DNA of 60,746 nt from an uncultured bacterium. Lineage in GTDB: Bacteria; Patescibacteriota; Gracilibacteria; Absconditabacterales; Absconditicoccaceae. The stretch is from assembly GCA_903904875.1 (NCBI GenBank), contig CAIVEC010000036.1:1-60746 (forward strand), written 5' to 3'. The notes under the pieces are model-generated. The model saw nothing but the letters and a program-made list of their open reading frames with translations, was not told the DNA's origin and searched no databases. Made by a program: the position numbers and the translations under genes. Numbering within the stretch: the stretch's first letter is position 1; every line of letters starts with the position of its first letter. Shown in pieces: positions 40,202 through 51,593 of this stretch.

Positions 40202-40492
40202 TTACATGTCTTTTAATTTGTTTTGTAATCGTTCATCAGTAGGTTTTTGTCATGTAGCTTTTTGTTCTTTATGTTTGATTTTTTTTACTGCTTCCAAAGT
40301 TTTCTGTAGCATCAACTGTTCACGTTTGGTCGTAGCGGTATGCCAAGCATTAGTGATCATTTTCTCTATATCAGAAATCTGTTGTTGGTCGAGAAGATTT
40401 GTCTTGATCAGAATCTTTATCACTCAACACAAAGCCCGTTTGTCTTCCAAAAAATCCAGCAAATCAGCGATAGGAGTTTTTTTAGCAGCCAT
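40202..40492 (-). CDS. Small helical protein of unknown function (96 aa)
   Basis: A 96-residue protein, MAAKKTPIADLLDFLEDKW then LCGVIKILIKTNLLDQQQIS, mostly alpha-helical with a basic, probably coiled-coil C-terminal half (TLEAVKKIKHKEQKATGQK). It contains two UGA and CGG/CGA codons. It lies between tgt and the hydrolase gene, 27 bases from the latter, and probably shares their transcript. No family recognised. Confidence 0.55.
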
Positions 40493-40561
40493 AGTATACT
40501 ATAACCAAGTAAATACGATACAGTAGTATGCAAGTGCAGGATAAATGCAATATCAAATAGA

Positions 40562-41701
40562 TTATTTCTTGAGCATTTTCGCTTTCCAATCCTCCACGAT
40601 CTTGTGGAGATACACGATATTATGCAGTGACAGAAGGATGCCTCACAGCATCTCTTTTTCGTTTAACAGATGATGGAGATAGGCTTTGGTGAAATTTTGG
40701 CACGTGTAGCATCAGCAATCTGAAGTAAGTGAAGTGAAATCTTTGCTATATTTCGCGTTGGATAATTTTATATTTCCGTCAGCTGAAAACGCTTCGCCAT
40801 GCCTGCCCAATCTCGTAGGCAGCACGCAGTCGAACATATCGAATCCTTCTTCGATGGCATGCGTGATGTCTTCAGGAGTTCAGACTCACATCAAGTATCT
40901 TGGCACATTTGTTGGCAACTTGGATGCAGTGAATGCCACCACTTCGCGGATAAGCTCTTTGCTTTCTCACACGCTCACACCACCAACAGCGATTCCGTCT
41001 AATGCGTACGTACTAAGGACGTCGATGGATTCTTGCCTTAAATCTAAATAGGTTCATCATTGTACGATAGGGAACAAAACCCCCTTGGATTTTTTATATT
41101 TCGGGGTGAAATGATCAAACGCTCTCTTGGCTCGACGATGGGTTATCTGCATATGTTCGTTTATCGTTTTTCTATCAGCGCCAGCCGGTGAGCAGACATC
41201 GAGCATCATCATGATATCGCTTCACAGATTGCATTGGATATCGACGACGCCTTCAGGAGTGAATTCGTGCTTGGAGCCGTCATACGGCGAACGGAAATTT
41301 ACGCCTTCCTCGGTCAGCTTCATTTTGATTTCATGTTGGTCTTCTGGTCATTCGCGGGAATCTGTTTTTCAAAGTCATAAAGAGAATACCTGGAATCATC
41401 AACTGTCAGTCAGGATAAGTTTATCTCGGTTTTCAAATTTGTGGAGTCCTCATGCCGCTTTAATCAGCTCGTCACCGGGGCGTAAATACAAATGGAAGGT
41501 ATTCGCGAGTATCAATTGGATCTGTGGCAAATCTCAGATATATTTTGAATCTTTGAGCATATCGAGAATCATTCACTTGATGGTCGCCTTGGTGCCGACC
41601 GGCATAAAAACCGGGGTTGTCAAGGTGATTCCGTTGAGGGTGATCTGTCAAACTCTTGCATTTCACTTCTGTTTGAGTATCTTAAAATCAAGTTTAGACA
41701 T
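40562..41701 (-). CDS. tgt: tRNA-guanine transglycosylase
   Basis: Exchanges guanine for preQ1 at the wobble position of tRNAs with GUN anticodons. The 379-aa length is normal. Motifs: [20 protein letters not shown] (catalytic Asp and substrate site; Trp is CGA at 41426-41428, GG is UGA-UGA), [61 protein letters not shown] (nucleophile Asp) and the zinc site CGCYTC with the downstream AYLHHL. All key residues are present. No queuosine synthesis genes lie nearby, so preQ1 may be scavenged; that is inference. Confidence 0.95.
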
Positions 41702-41759
41702 AGCAGTATTGTAGTAGTAAAAAGTGTAGAATATATAGGATTATACGAGAGAATTTCAA

Positions 41760-41870
41760 CATCATTCCCGTATCCACGTCATTCCGGCGTTAAGTATTGC
41801 AGCCGGAATCCACGCTTTAGTGCTTTAGTATGGATTCCCGATCAAGCCGGGAATGACATACGATAGCAGA
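41760..41870. repeat. GC-rich palindromic element (ATTCCCG...CGGGAAT type)
   Basis: Contains CATTCCGGCG/CAGCCGGAATCC and GGATTCCCGATC with AAGCCGGGAATGACA. This is the widespread short palindromic repeat that can be transcribed into large hairpins. Its base composition is far from the AT-rich spacers around it. It fills the gap between tgt and the AMMECR1-like gene. Confidence 0.7.
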
Positions 41871-41904
41871 GCGATTCCTTCTTAGTTTATAATTGTTGTA
41901 AAGT

Positions 41905-42351
41905 ATGTTGGAACAAATCAAAGCAGAACTCGCCAAGCATTGCAAACCCGAAGAGAAGAAAGGGCTGTTTTTCTCGTTGTTCGACACCCAAGGTAAACCG
42001 CTCGCATCCAACGGAACCATAGAGACCGACAAAACCATAAACCAACTCACTGATCTCATCTACAACGGCCTGCTTGCTAAGCACGAACATACGACCAAGA
42101 CCGTAGTGATCGACATCATCGAATCATATTTCCAAGAAACAGACATCAACAAATTGCTTGGTCTGCCGACCAAAGATTACGGAGTATTTCTCGTGAACAA
42201 CGAAACGAAAAAATCATGAGCGATATTGCCCAATACGAAATGAGTGAACGACGTCAAAACGGCACTCGGACTCATCAAGCAGAAATACGGCATCAGCGGC
42301 AACGTCAGCATGTATAGTTTCAGGACAGAAAGAGTTACGATAGGACTGTAA
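41905..42351 (+). CDS. AMMECR1-like protein (148 aa)
   Basis: A 148-residue protein. The C-terminal region SGAILPNTKGVNDVKTALGL followed by KQKYGISGNVSMYSFRTER resembles the last part of AMMECR1/AmmeMemoRadiSam-A-type domains, and the helical N-terminal part (QIKAELAKHCKPEEKKGLFF) is compatible. The characteristic RGCIG loop is not visible, so the assignment is tentative. UGA encodes the Gly in KSGAIL. It may be co-transcribed with the small 91-aa gene that follows. Confidence 0.5.
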
Positions 42352-42401
42352 TTCAAAAAAATATTTGTAGAGGCGATTAGTAATCGCTTTTTATAATATC
42401 T

Positions 42402-42677
42402 ATGCACATGCGCAAACTCACCAAAACAAAGATACTTCTCCTCTGTCTCCTTATCGCCCTCTTCGGCGGATTTTTGCTTTATCAAGGCATCACCACCTAC
42501 CACGCGCACGATACCTTCGATGGCTATTGCAAACGGAGAAGATTGGTAGTTACGAGTACAGGCAGTGAGTACGGCTATTGCAAGGATCTGAGCACGAATA
42601 AAGAATACAAGATAATCCTCTTCAAAGGGAGACGATTCTTGGACGGAGATCTGCCTTGCGGTTTTTTGTGTTTTTAA
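42402..42677 (+). CDS. Small single-helix membrane or exported protein (91 aa)
   Basis: A 91-residue protein with an N-terminal hydrophobic segment (ILLLCLLIALFGGFLLYQGI) and a short extracytoplasmic domain carrying four cysteines (GYCKW, GYCKD, LPCGFLCF), likely two disulfides. CGG and CGA give Trp in YCKWRR and GRWFLDG. No family recognised. Confidence 0.6.
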   Translation: MHMRKLTKTKILLLCLLIALFGGFLLYQGITTYHAHDTFDGYCKRRRLVVTSTGSEYGYCKDLSTNKEYKIILFKGRRFLDGDLPCGFLCF

Positions 42678-42704
42678 GATTTTTCAGCGCGAAAAAACCT
42701 AGCA

Positions 42705-42732
42705 TTGACTTTTGTGAGAATATGTATATATA
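42705..42732 (+). promoter_or_regulatory. Promoter, TTGACT-N16-TATATA
   Basis: TTGACT and TATATA separated by 16 bases, 29 bases before the ATG at 42762. Confidence 0.6.
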
Positions 42733-42761
42733 CAAAAAAATAAAAAAACAAAACAACACAT

Positions 42762-43295
42762 ATGAAAAAATTATTTCTAGTATTCTGGATACTGCTGGGT
42801 ATAAACTTAGCGTATTCACAGTCAAAATTTGATACTGCTTCGACGATTTTGATGCAGCATCTTGACGGCAAAAACGTAAAGAATTTTGGATTCGTTACCA
42901 ACGGCATTGATACGTTGTTCATGAATAACGTGAATTCCATATCTCTGCTTGAAACAAAAGATAAGAAAATAGGGATTTGGCCGTTTGATGCTAAGTTTGC
43001 ATTTACAGGGACAAAAGAGACCGTGGAAGGTCCGCTTATCAGTCTGAGTAAGACGAAAAGTGGAAATTACACGATTGATACAGTAAAATTCTATTACTTG
43101 CTATTTGACAATACTCCATTTGAGACGAAGGTGAAATACACAAAGATCAATAAGACCATCGACAATTTCAAAGAGATATATTTCTCGTTTGAAGATGGTT
43201 CTTCCTTCAGGTTCTTGCCAAACGGAAATAGAGAGTATCTTTTCATTTCCACAGGCACGGGAGTTGCTTTCAAATTCGGAAAGTTCTTCCAATAA
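42762..43295 (+). CDS. Exported beta-rich protein of unknown function (177 aa)
   Basis: A 177-residue protein with a signal peptide (MKKLFLVFWILLGINLAYSQ). The mature part is rich in short beta-strands with aromatic residues (DTVKFYYLLFDNTPFETKVK, GTGVAFKFGKFFQ) and lacks cysteine. It ends in Phe-Gln after an aromatic alternation that resembles outer-membrane-type strands, though such a membrane is not expected here. Own promoter and terminator. No UGA codon. Function unknown. Confidence 0.65.
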   Translation: MKKLFLVFWILLGINLAYSQSKFDTASTILMQHLDGKNVKNFGFVTNGIDTLFMNNVNSISLLETKDKKIGIWPFDAKFAFTGTKETVEGPLISLSKTKSGNYTIDTVKFYYLLFDNTPFETKVKYTKINKTIDNFKEIYFSFEDGSSFRFLPNGNREYLFISTGTGVAFKFGKFFQ

Positions 43296-43314
43296 GGGAT
43301 TCTATTATCTTCTG

Positions 43315-43343
43315 AATGGGTGATTATAATCACTCATTTTTTT
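43315..43343 (+). terminator. Intrinsic terminator
   Basis: GGGTGATT pairs with AATCACTC (one G-T) around a short loop and is followed by seven T. Confidence 0.75.
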
Positions 43344-43379
43344 AAATATAGAATATAGGTCATACGCCAAAAGTTTGTG

Positions 43380-43407
43380 TTGACTTATTATAGGAAATAT
43401 GTATAAG
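43380..43407 (+). promoter_or_regulatory. Promoter, TTGACT-N16-TATAAG
   Basis: TTGACT and TATAAG with a 16-base spacer. The -10 box overlaps an ATG at 43399, so that codon cannot be the translation start of the next gene. Confidence 0.6.
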
Positions 43408-43446
43408 TATTTTCGTAAAATGTTTATTTCTAAATCAACATTCATC

Positions 43447-44520
43447 ATGAATCTAAGTTTACAAATGTGTCAAAAACAGACGCAACAGATAAAACAGATA
43501 CAGAAACAAACACTACAAATACTGCAAAGCCTAAAGCAGACTATGACGATAAGGCAATATCAAAAGCAAGAAGACTTTATAAAATCATTAGTGAATTACG
43601 TCAATGAAAAGAATTCTTGGGTAAAATTTGATAAAGACGGTTTTAATTTTACCTATGGATTGGTGCCGTCTTCCTTGGCCAAACCTATTTCCAAGGATTA
43701 TGGTCCGGCATTTGCTCATTGTTTTTTTAATGGACGGGATTGTCTTTTTGAATGAAGAAAAGTGGCTATTGCAAAAGGGCAATGGGTAATATTTTTAGTA
43801 GAAGATAAGATTCCTTTGGAACTGAGAGACCATCTTGCTTTACACGAAAGATGAGAAGAATTATCTTTGTGAAATCACTATTTTGCCAGCCAATTGGAAT
43901 TTGGCTATGCCAGGAAAATGAAAAAAATCAAGAATTATATGAATCGGATTGATGAAAATCATCCTAGCAAATTTGTCGATCTGCAAGAGAAGATATTGTT
44001 CCCTATCATCCCGGAAGAGCTTATGGTCTATCTGATACAGCAAGGATACGATCCTCAAAAAGAACAGGAATTGGAAACAGCGAATGAAATCATCGAAGAG
44101 AATCCGTTAACCAATGATGTGACCAGAAAGATAAACGAATATACCAGAGATACGGACATTTTCTGTAAAAACATAAACGACTGCATTCCAAAACTTCAAA
44201 AAGATTTGAGTGAAATCTTATCAGAGAAAACGGTTTCAGAATCAAAGACCAAAAAAGTCGCCGAATGCATAAATAGAGAAATTAGGGATGTTTTTAAAAA
44301 CCTCAGAATAAAAAACTTTTCAGCTCTCTCAAAACCAAAGATTTATCAATCGTTGCAATCGCTTGAGGATGTGGCATTCCAGGATATCAGAAAACATCTT
44401 AAATCCATAATAACATTGGAACCCAATACGTTTAAATTGATTCAAAAGGCGAAAAGCGGAACAAGTATTGTAAATATAGAATACAGCGTCGAAGAGCAGG
44501 CAAGAATGAACAAAAAATAA
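43447..44520 (+). CDS. Protein of unknown function (about 357 aa)
   Basis: A soluble, helix-rich protein. The frame is open from 43399, but that ATG overlaps the promoter's -10 box; with a start site near 43414 the ATG at 43447 (MNLSLQMCQKQTQQ) or 43420 is more likely. A Gln-rich N-terminus is followed by a domain with HERGEELSLGNHYFASQLEF, whose His/Glu/His arrangement may bind metal, and a long coiled-coil-like tail (KINEYTRDTDIFCKNINDCI). Three UGA codons in frame. No family recognised. Followed by the OmpA-domain lipoprotein gene. Confidence 0.6.
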
Positions 44521-44581
44521 GATAATCAATTACTTTGATTTCAGTCAGAATTCAAGATATTTATTTCTAAATTATTTTTAC

Positions 44582-45856
44582 ATGAGTCTAAATAAGGCAA
44601 ACTTTCTGAAAACACTATGAGCCGCTTCCTTGATAGTTCTATGAACGCAGTCTTGTAATTTACATAAAAATCTAAGTAGCTGATGGACTGATAGCAAAGA
44701 AAAATCACTAGCAGTAAAAGAAAAGGGGGAAGAACAACAAAATAAGGCATATAGCAGACTTGTACGCAAATTAGCTAAAGAGTATAGCAAATCAACTGAC
44801 GGCTGACACTATCATGGCAAAAAAACAGAAAAATTTGAAAAAATATATAGTCGTAATGAATCATGAGAGAGCGTTCAGGTAAATGGCAAAATGAAAGATT
44901 TTTACACCGAGAGATTTCATTCAAATGGCGAAAAAGGAGATTCAACAATAAATCATACTGAAGGTGAATGAAGTTTTTTTTCAAAAAGAGAACTGTTTTA
45001 TCAACAGATACTTTCGTGATATGGAAATGGGAAATATGGACTCATCATCAAATTTAATTGAGAAAGCGGTGATGAAGCTTACAAGGTTTATGACACCATA
45101 GAAAAAACAGATTTTGACGACAAAATAAAGAAAACAGAAAATTCTCCATTAGTATGATCGCAAGAGAATAGTTGGTTTAATTCATCTGGTTGAAAAATTG
45201 ATTTCAAGACGCATGTATCAATGTTCTGTTCTCAAGAAGAGAAGATGCTTTGGCTGTTGCCGGAACTTTATTACAATCAGATAAAAGGCCATAGATATGA
45301 AACCTATGGGACATTAGTAGATAAACCTTCCGACAAAATACTCAGATTTGCTGATAAACATTGATTTGTTTTGAAACCAAAAATTTTTGTATTGAGGGAT
45401 ATGGATAGTTATCTTAATCCTACGGATCATATTGAATTGCGATGAGTATATATGCGGGTACCAGAGAAGAAAGTACAGACTACATGATGGGAATATCATC
45501 CACCGAAAGATACCATTCCTCAAACCACAACCGAACAGATCAAAGAGACCGAAAAACAGATGAACGAAATTTTTGAATATGGACAAAAAGTTATCTTCCA
45601 CGGCAATTCAAAAGAATTCAAGGATAAGGACGTAGAAAAATGATTGGATAAATTATATGAGATGCTGGAAAAGAATCCTTCATTGAAAATCAAAGTCACG
45701 GGATATTATGGATGAGTGCATCCGACACTGCCGTTGGAAAGAGCGGAAAAAGTCAAACAATACCTGGTAAAGAAATGAATCGCAGCTAATAGGATCCAGA
45801 CGGAATGATGAAAAGAACCGATCGCTAAATCTATCAAGATAGAGATAATCAAATAA
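44582..45856 (+). CDS. Lipoprotein with C-terminal OmpA-like domain
   Basis: A 424-residue lipoprotein: signal segment GAASLIVLGTQSC is a lipobox ending at Cys25. The middle region is polar with no known domain. The last ~110 residues are an OmpA-like peptidoglycan-binding domain: FHGNSKEFKDKDVEKGLDKL, NPSLKIKVTGYYGGVHPTLP, then LERAEKVKQYLVKKGIAANR and IQTEGGKEP. UGA encodes many glycines, including both of the final GG. CGA and CGG give Trp in ELWGVYMW. It would tether the membrane to the cell wall from outside. The frame is invisible under the standard code. Confidence 0.8.
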
Positions 45857-45912
45857 GAAAAGTATATAAATTTTATGAATTGATTCCCTAATTTATTGTA
45901 AAACTTACAAAT

Positions 45913-46590
45913 ATGTGAGAAAAATTTACCTACACCTTTGGTCCAGAGCAATACAAACAATGTTACGCGTCTTTGAAAGCGATAATGAAAGATTTTGATA
46001 TATACCAATATTTGATTGATAATTGCCCCGAATATTTTTTATCACAGAAAGACAAAACGATTTTTCTGGAACTTCTCGTGAATGGTTCATTGAAAATCGA
46101 ATTCTGCAGCAATATATCCTCAGACATCTTCAATACATTGATGTTGGCGGAATCCTGATCATTCGCTGAATGATATGGTTCAGATCGGATGGATATATTA
46201 TTCAATGCAAAGGGGAAAAAGAAACCATGTGAGTACGAGATATTTCTCGATGGAACATATGGGATCCTCATAAAAAATAAAGACAATATACCATTATGTG
46301 TCCTTTGATTCGACGTAAACGAAGATGCATTGATGGTAAGACAGATACAATGAATCAATAATAATATGACCAAGAAAATACATCGTGACATCAATAGATT
46401 CGTACGAAGAAAATTGTTGATACAGGCTATCACCATACTAGCAAAGAAATTATGAAAAAATCGTATATTCTACCAAAAGAGCGAATATAATCATCGAGAT
46501 AAAGCAAAAAACAATATCAAATGATATGATAATGTTTTCAGAGAAATAGGATGCAAAGAAGAAGAAAAATCCTTTATTTCGGATATATAA
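45913..46590 (+). CDS. Protein of unknown function (225 aa)
   Basis: A 225-residue soluble protein starting ATG-UGA (MGEKFTYTFGPEQYKQCYAS). The C-terminal part, NMTKKIHRDINRFVWRKLLI and YQKSEYNHWDKAKNNIKGYD, looks like an N-acyltransferase or nucleotide-binding fold to my eye but I cannot name one. Seven or more UGA codons and several CGA/CGG are in frame. Its UAA directly abuts the UAA of the convergent ASCH gene, with no base between them. Function unknown. Confidence 0.6.
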
Positions 46591-47055
46591 TTATAATCTG
46601 ATCTTATCTATATTCGGTAAGCTTATCCACGCACAAGCATTACCATATCACGACTTATCTATAACGAAGGGCGTGATTTTTTTCGGATGTTTGAGGAAAA
46701 CAAGGATGCAATATTTCTTCGATTTCGCCCACTGATAGACTTGATCCAAAGGATCATAAAAAGCTATACCATCAGCGTAAGTATTGAGAATTTCATGCAA
46801 TTGTTCATTGGTATAATTGTCATATTGAATCACTTTAGCGACTGTCGCCGAAGCAGTTACTTCTTTCCCCGCATCTTTGAAATAGACCGTATCTCAGGCC
46901 TTGATCCTATCCCAGGGCGCGACCTTCATCATATATCGCCTGGATTCTATCGTCTTTTTACCGGTAAGGATTTTGGGGATCAGTTTCCGTTTCGGATTCA
47001 TGATGGCGAGATGATCCATGATTATTTCTTGTATAAAAATATGCTTGGTTTTCAT
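46591..47055 (-). CDS. ASCH-domain protein
   Basis: A 154-residue protein with the ASCH fold, predicted to bind RNA or act on nucleosides. The block LTGKKTIESRWYMMKVAPWD followed by RIKAGDTVYFKDAGKEVTA matches the domain's GKKT.E.R....W..I..GD.I.F. CGA at 46936-46938 gives the Trp in ESRWY and UGA the Gly of AGD. The start at 47055 overlaps the 3' end of the methyltransferase gene by 34 bases, so the two are coupled. Confidence 0.75.
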
Positions 47056-47573
47056 TTAATATTTTTGATTACTTCATACGGTTTGTGGATGACGAATTTG
47101 AATGAGTTGGAGATGATGATGGTATGAGGATTCATATTTTTGAAAATCCGCGATTCGATCTGCGCCATCTGGTTGGGAAGGAGGTAGACGTAGATGTAGT
47201 CGTAACGCATGATATCGGCCTGGAGGAAATTTTTCTTATAGAGTTTCAACTGAGGGTATCATAAGAGCCGATTACACAGCTTACCATAGTGATAAGGAAA
47301 CCGTTGCAGCTCGTAACCATCGCATTGGACACCGAACTGTTCAGTGAAGAATCTCATCGCTTTGCCGTCACCGCATCATAAGTCCACCAGCTTTTTTCAG
47401 CGAGTGAGTTTCAGATGAGCTTTCATCAGGCGGATATGCCTATTGAATGAAGGCACATACATCGCGGTCTTGTCTTTTTTGAACATGAAAACGAGTAACC
47501 CGTAGACCACTCGGAACGAAAAAAAGACAACAGAAATAAGTAAGATTCACAGAATGATTTGTTTAAAAACCAT
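47022..47573 (-). CDS. Membrane-anchored class I SAM methyltransferase
   Basis: A 183-residue protein. An N-terminal transmembrane helix (IILGILLISVVFFSFWVVYG, Trp from CGA) precedes a small Rossmann methyltransferase. Motif I is KKLVDLGCGDGKAMRFF, where the first Gly of GCGDG is UGA; motif II acidic region is GYELQRF; motif IV-like YDYIYVYLLPNQM. Such short methyltransferases act on proteins, lipids or small molecules; substrate unknown. The 3' end overlaps the ASCH gene. Confidence 0.8.
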
Positions 47574-47609
47574 TAAAAAAAATTAATGAAAAATTAAAAA
47601 TTATAGTTT

Positions 47610-47688
47610 GCCAATCGAATATTTATTCGTTTTGGCAACTACATATCCTTCAATCAAAAATAAAAAATATATTTTTAAAGAAGGATAT
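47610..47688. repeat. Two-hairpin element, copy 1
   Basis: First hairpin: GCCAA and TTGGC around ATCGAATATTTATTCGT-like inner pairing. Second: CATATCCTTC with GAAGGATATG around TCAATC..TTTTTAAA. A second copy with the same order lies at 56098-56200. Confidence 0.65.
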
Positions 47689-47691
47689 GAT

Positions 47692-47796
47692 AATGAAAAA
47701 TGATTGAATGGTATCTTTATGAACTATGGTAATATACAATAGTTGATAATATAACAAATCCTACATTATTCACTTTTCATTATTCATTATTCATTA
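47692..47796. repeat. Nested palindromic spacer repeat, copy D
   Basis: AATGAAAAATG.. arm, degenerate core AACTATGGTAATATACAATAGT (22 bases, shown split as AACTATGGTA/ATATACAATAGT), then ACATTATTCAC and repeated TTCATTATTCAT. Same layout as the copies at 11181, 27141 and 30370. Confidence 0.65.
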
Positions 47797-47798
47797 GT

Positions 47799-48611
47799 TT
47801 ATTTATGATGAGGATTAATCACAACTCCTTTTCCCTTGCTTGTTCGTGCTAACCATTCTGCTCTGAGCAATGCTCTATACTGCCGGCCATATTGGAAGAC
47901 GCTGAAGATGGTTGTTGTTGTGATATATAAACCGACTCATGTCTGCATGGTATAGACGAACGAACCGATCATGAAGACGAGGAATATATTCATAAATCAC
48001 ATCATCTTGCCCATATCAGGTGTCTTCTGTCCTGGAACATCTGGAGTCGCAGGTTTGGCAAGCGTAGTGAGTTTAGTCTGTAGGAACGTGAACACTGCAG
48101 CTATGATGGTAAGTGCGATATTTTTGGTAGCCAAAAGATTCATACCGAGGAAATGAGTATTGATCACTCCTGTCTTGAGTGCATCAGATTCGATGAATTT
48201 CGCTCCGAAACTATGGAAGAAACTATAGAGCCGTTCTTGCGGTATCGTAGCGGCGGCCATATGTCTGATCACATAATAGAGTCAGATAAAGACAGGGATC
48301 TGGATGATCATCATGAGACATCACTTGAACGCTCACTTTCCATCAGTCTTGAAAAGCTTCATGGTTTCTGCGGACAATTTTTTTGGATCGTCTTTGTATT
48401 TTTCTTGGATTTCAGCAAGCTTCGGCTGAAGCGCTCCCATACCTTTCTGCATATCATTGCCAGCCAAGGTAGTCTTGATCATAAGTGATCTGACAAGGAC
48501 AGTCAAAAGTACGATAGCGATACCGAGATTGCCACCGAAGATAGTAAGGAATATCACCAAGATATTGAAAGTTGGACGATACAAAATCTCTGTAAACAAC
48601 ATTCACAACAT
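47799..48611 (-). CDS. yidC: Membrane protein insertase YidC
   Basis: YidC/Oxa1 insertase, 270 residues, the short form without a large extracytoplasmic domain. Five hydrophobic helices are seen. Family motifs: FGGNLGIAIVLLTVLVRSLM, MQKGMGALQPKLAEIQEKYK with the following DDPKKL, and IIQIPVFIGLYYVIRHM. The conserved Arg of the hydrophilic groove is in LVRSLM. The start at 48611 reads M-L-Gly-M; the ATG at 48602 is equally possible. UGA gives Gly in KGAFKG and FIGLYY. frr lies just upstream. Confidence 0.94.
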
Positions 48612-48638
48612 AACAAAATTTTATCATATAAAATTTAT

Positions 48639-48708
48639 GGTTACAGGTTGCAGGTTACAAGTCACAGGTTTTATATGTATTCCCTGCTCCCTTTATCCTG
48701 CTCCCAAT
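48639..48708. repeat. GTTACAGG/GCTCC spacer repeat, copy 2
   Basis: GGTTACAGGTTGCAGGTTAC followed by AAGTCACAGG and two CCTGCTCCC units. Located between yidC and frr. Confidence 0.65.
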
Positions 48709-48715
48709 CTTCGAG

Positions 48716-49264
48716 TTATATGGTCATGATTTCATCAGACTTGTTTTTGACGAGTTCATCGACTTTGTCGTTCATGGTTTTGACTAATGCGTCGATTTCT
48801 CTCTCATTTCTTTTGCTTTCGTCTTCACCGATCTCTTTGGCGTCGAATACAGCCTTATTATCTTTCATTGCTTCCTGTCTCGCCATCCTGATACGACCTT
48901 TGACGTCTTCACCCATAGCTTTCACTTGCTTGGTGATTTCCGTTCTTCTGTCTTGGGTCAACGCAGGGATTTTTACGATAACATAACTTCCTTCATTTTG
49001 CGGAGTCAATCCTGCATTAGCATCATAAATAGCTTTTTCTACATGTTTGAGTTCGTTTTTATCTCGTGGTTCTATTTTTATTGTTTGTCCATCCATGATG
49101 GTTACGTGAGCAATCTGAGGGATTTTCATAGGTCCGTATGACGCCTCCACGGTGATGTTTTCAACTAATCACGCTGAAGCTCTTCCTACTTGCAAAGCTT
49201 TGAGTTCTCCCAATAGATGTTGGATAGCTTTGTCCATTTGTTGACTATGTGTATTCAAGTCCAT
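48716..49264 (-). CDS. frr: Ribosome recycling factor
   Basis: RRF splits post-termination ribosomes together with EF-G. The 182-aa length is normal. Motifs: LKALQVGRASAGLVENITVE (canonical ..R.GRAS..LL..I.V, Gly by UGA), TIMDGQTIKIEPRDKNELKH, ALTQDRRTEITKQVKAMGED and the terminal DALVKTMNDKVDELVKNKSD. The start at 49264 gives MDLNTHSQQMDKAIQHL. It precedes yidC in one likely transcript. Confidence 0.95.
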
Positions 49265-49400
49265 TTTTACAAATGTAGAATGTAAAATGTAGAATTCAGA
49301 ATTATTTATTTTATTTTTTTGATTTAATTTAGCTTTCAGCTTTAATCTTTAGGCTAAAGTATAATAGTAAATCAGTTCGAATTTGCAATATAATATATCC
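49265..49400. other. AT-rich intergenic region between frr and the DEAD-box gene
   Basis: Divergent spacer with oligo-T tracts and a CTTTCAGCTTTAATCTTTAG motif; probably promoters for both flanking genes, but no box pair is convincing. Confidence 0.3.
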
Positions 49401-49455
49401 AGTTACAAGTTACAGGTTACAGGTTTAAGTAACTTGCTCCTTGCTCCCTGCTCCT
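49401..49455. repeat. GTTACAGG/GCTCC spacer repeat, copy 3
   Basis: AGTTACAAGTTACAGGTTAC, then AGGTTTAAGTAACTTGCTCC and TTGCTCCCTGCTCC. In the spacer upstream of the DEAD-box helicase. The remaining bases to 49621 hold only an unsupported 39-codon frame. Confidence 0.7.
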
Positions 49456-49621
49456 TTGTTCTTGTAATTAGCAAGGATTTCCTTAGTATATATGAGTTAT
49501 ATAAAGCGTTCTCGCTCTTCATATGTCCTTCCAGCGTGTACAAGGACTAGCCAAGAGTGACCTGGAAGAAATTACAAGGTATGAAGAATCACGAGAGCTT
49601 TTTTTATTTAAAGAAAAAAAA

Positions 49622-51508
<1,887 letters not shown>

Positions 51509-51593
51509 ATACATTGTCTAGGTTTTTTGATTGAAAAATTTTCAAGAATAACTACACTCCAAACACACAAATATTTATTTAGTAGTCGAAAAG

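Noticed and set aside
40798-40830. GCCTGCC/GGCAGG palindrome near 40800 as a mobile element
   Set aside because: It is simply the tgt coding sequence for the conserved TRLGRHGEA motif.
43399-43446. ATG at 43399 as start of the 357-aa gene
   Set aside because: It overlaps the -10 box of a good promoter, so a transcript would start downstream of it.
49492-49611. A 39-codon frame upstream of the DEAD-box gene
   Set aside because: Open only through UGA and CGC-rich text without homology or conserved start context; could be leader RNA.
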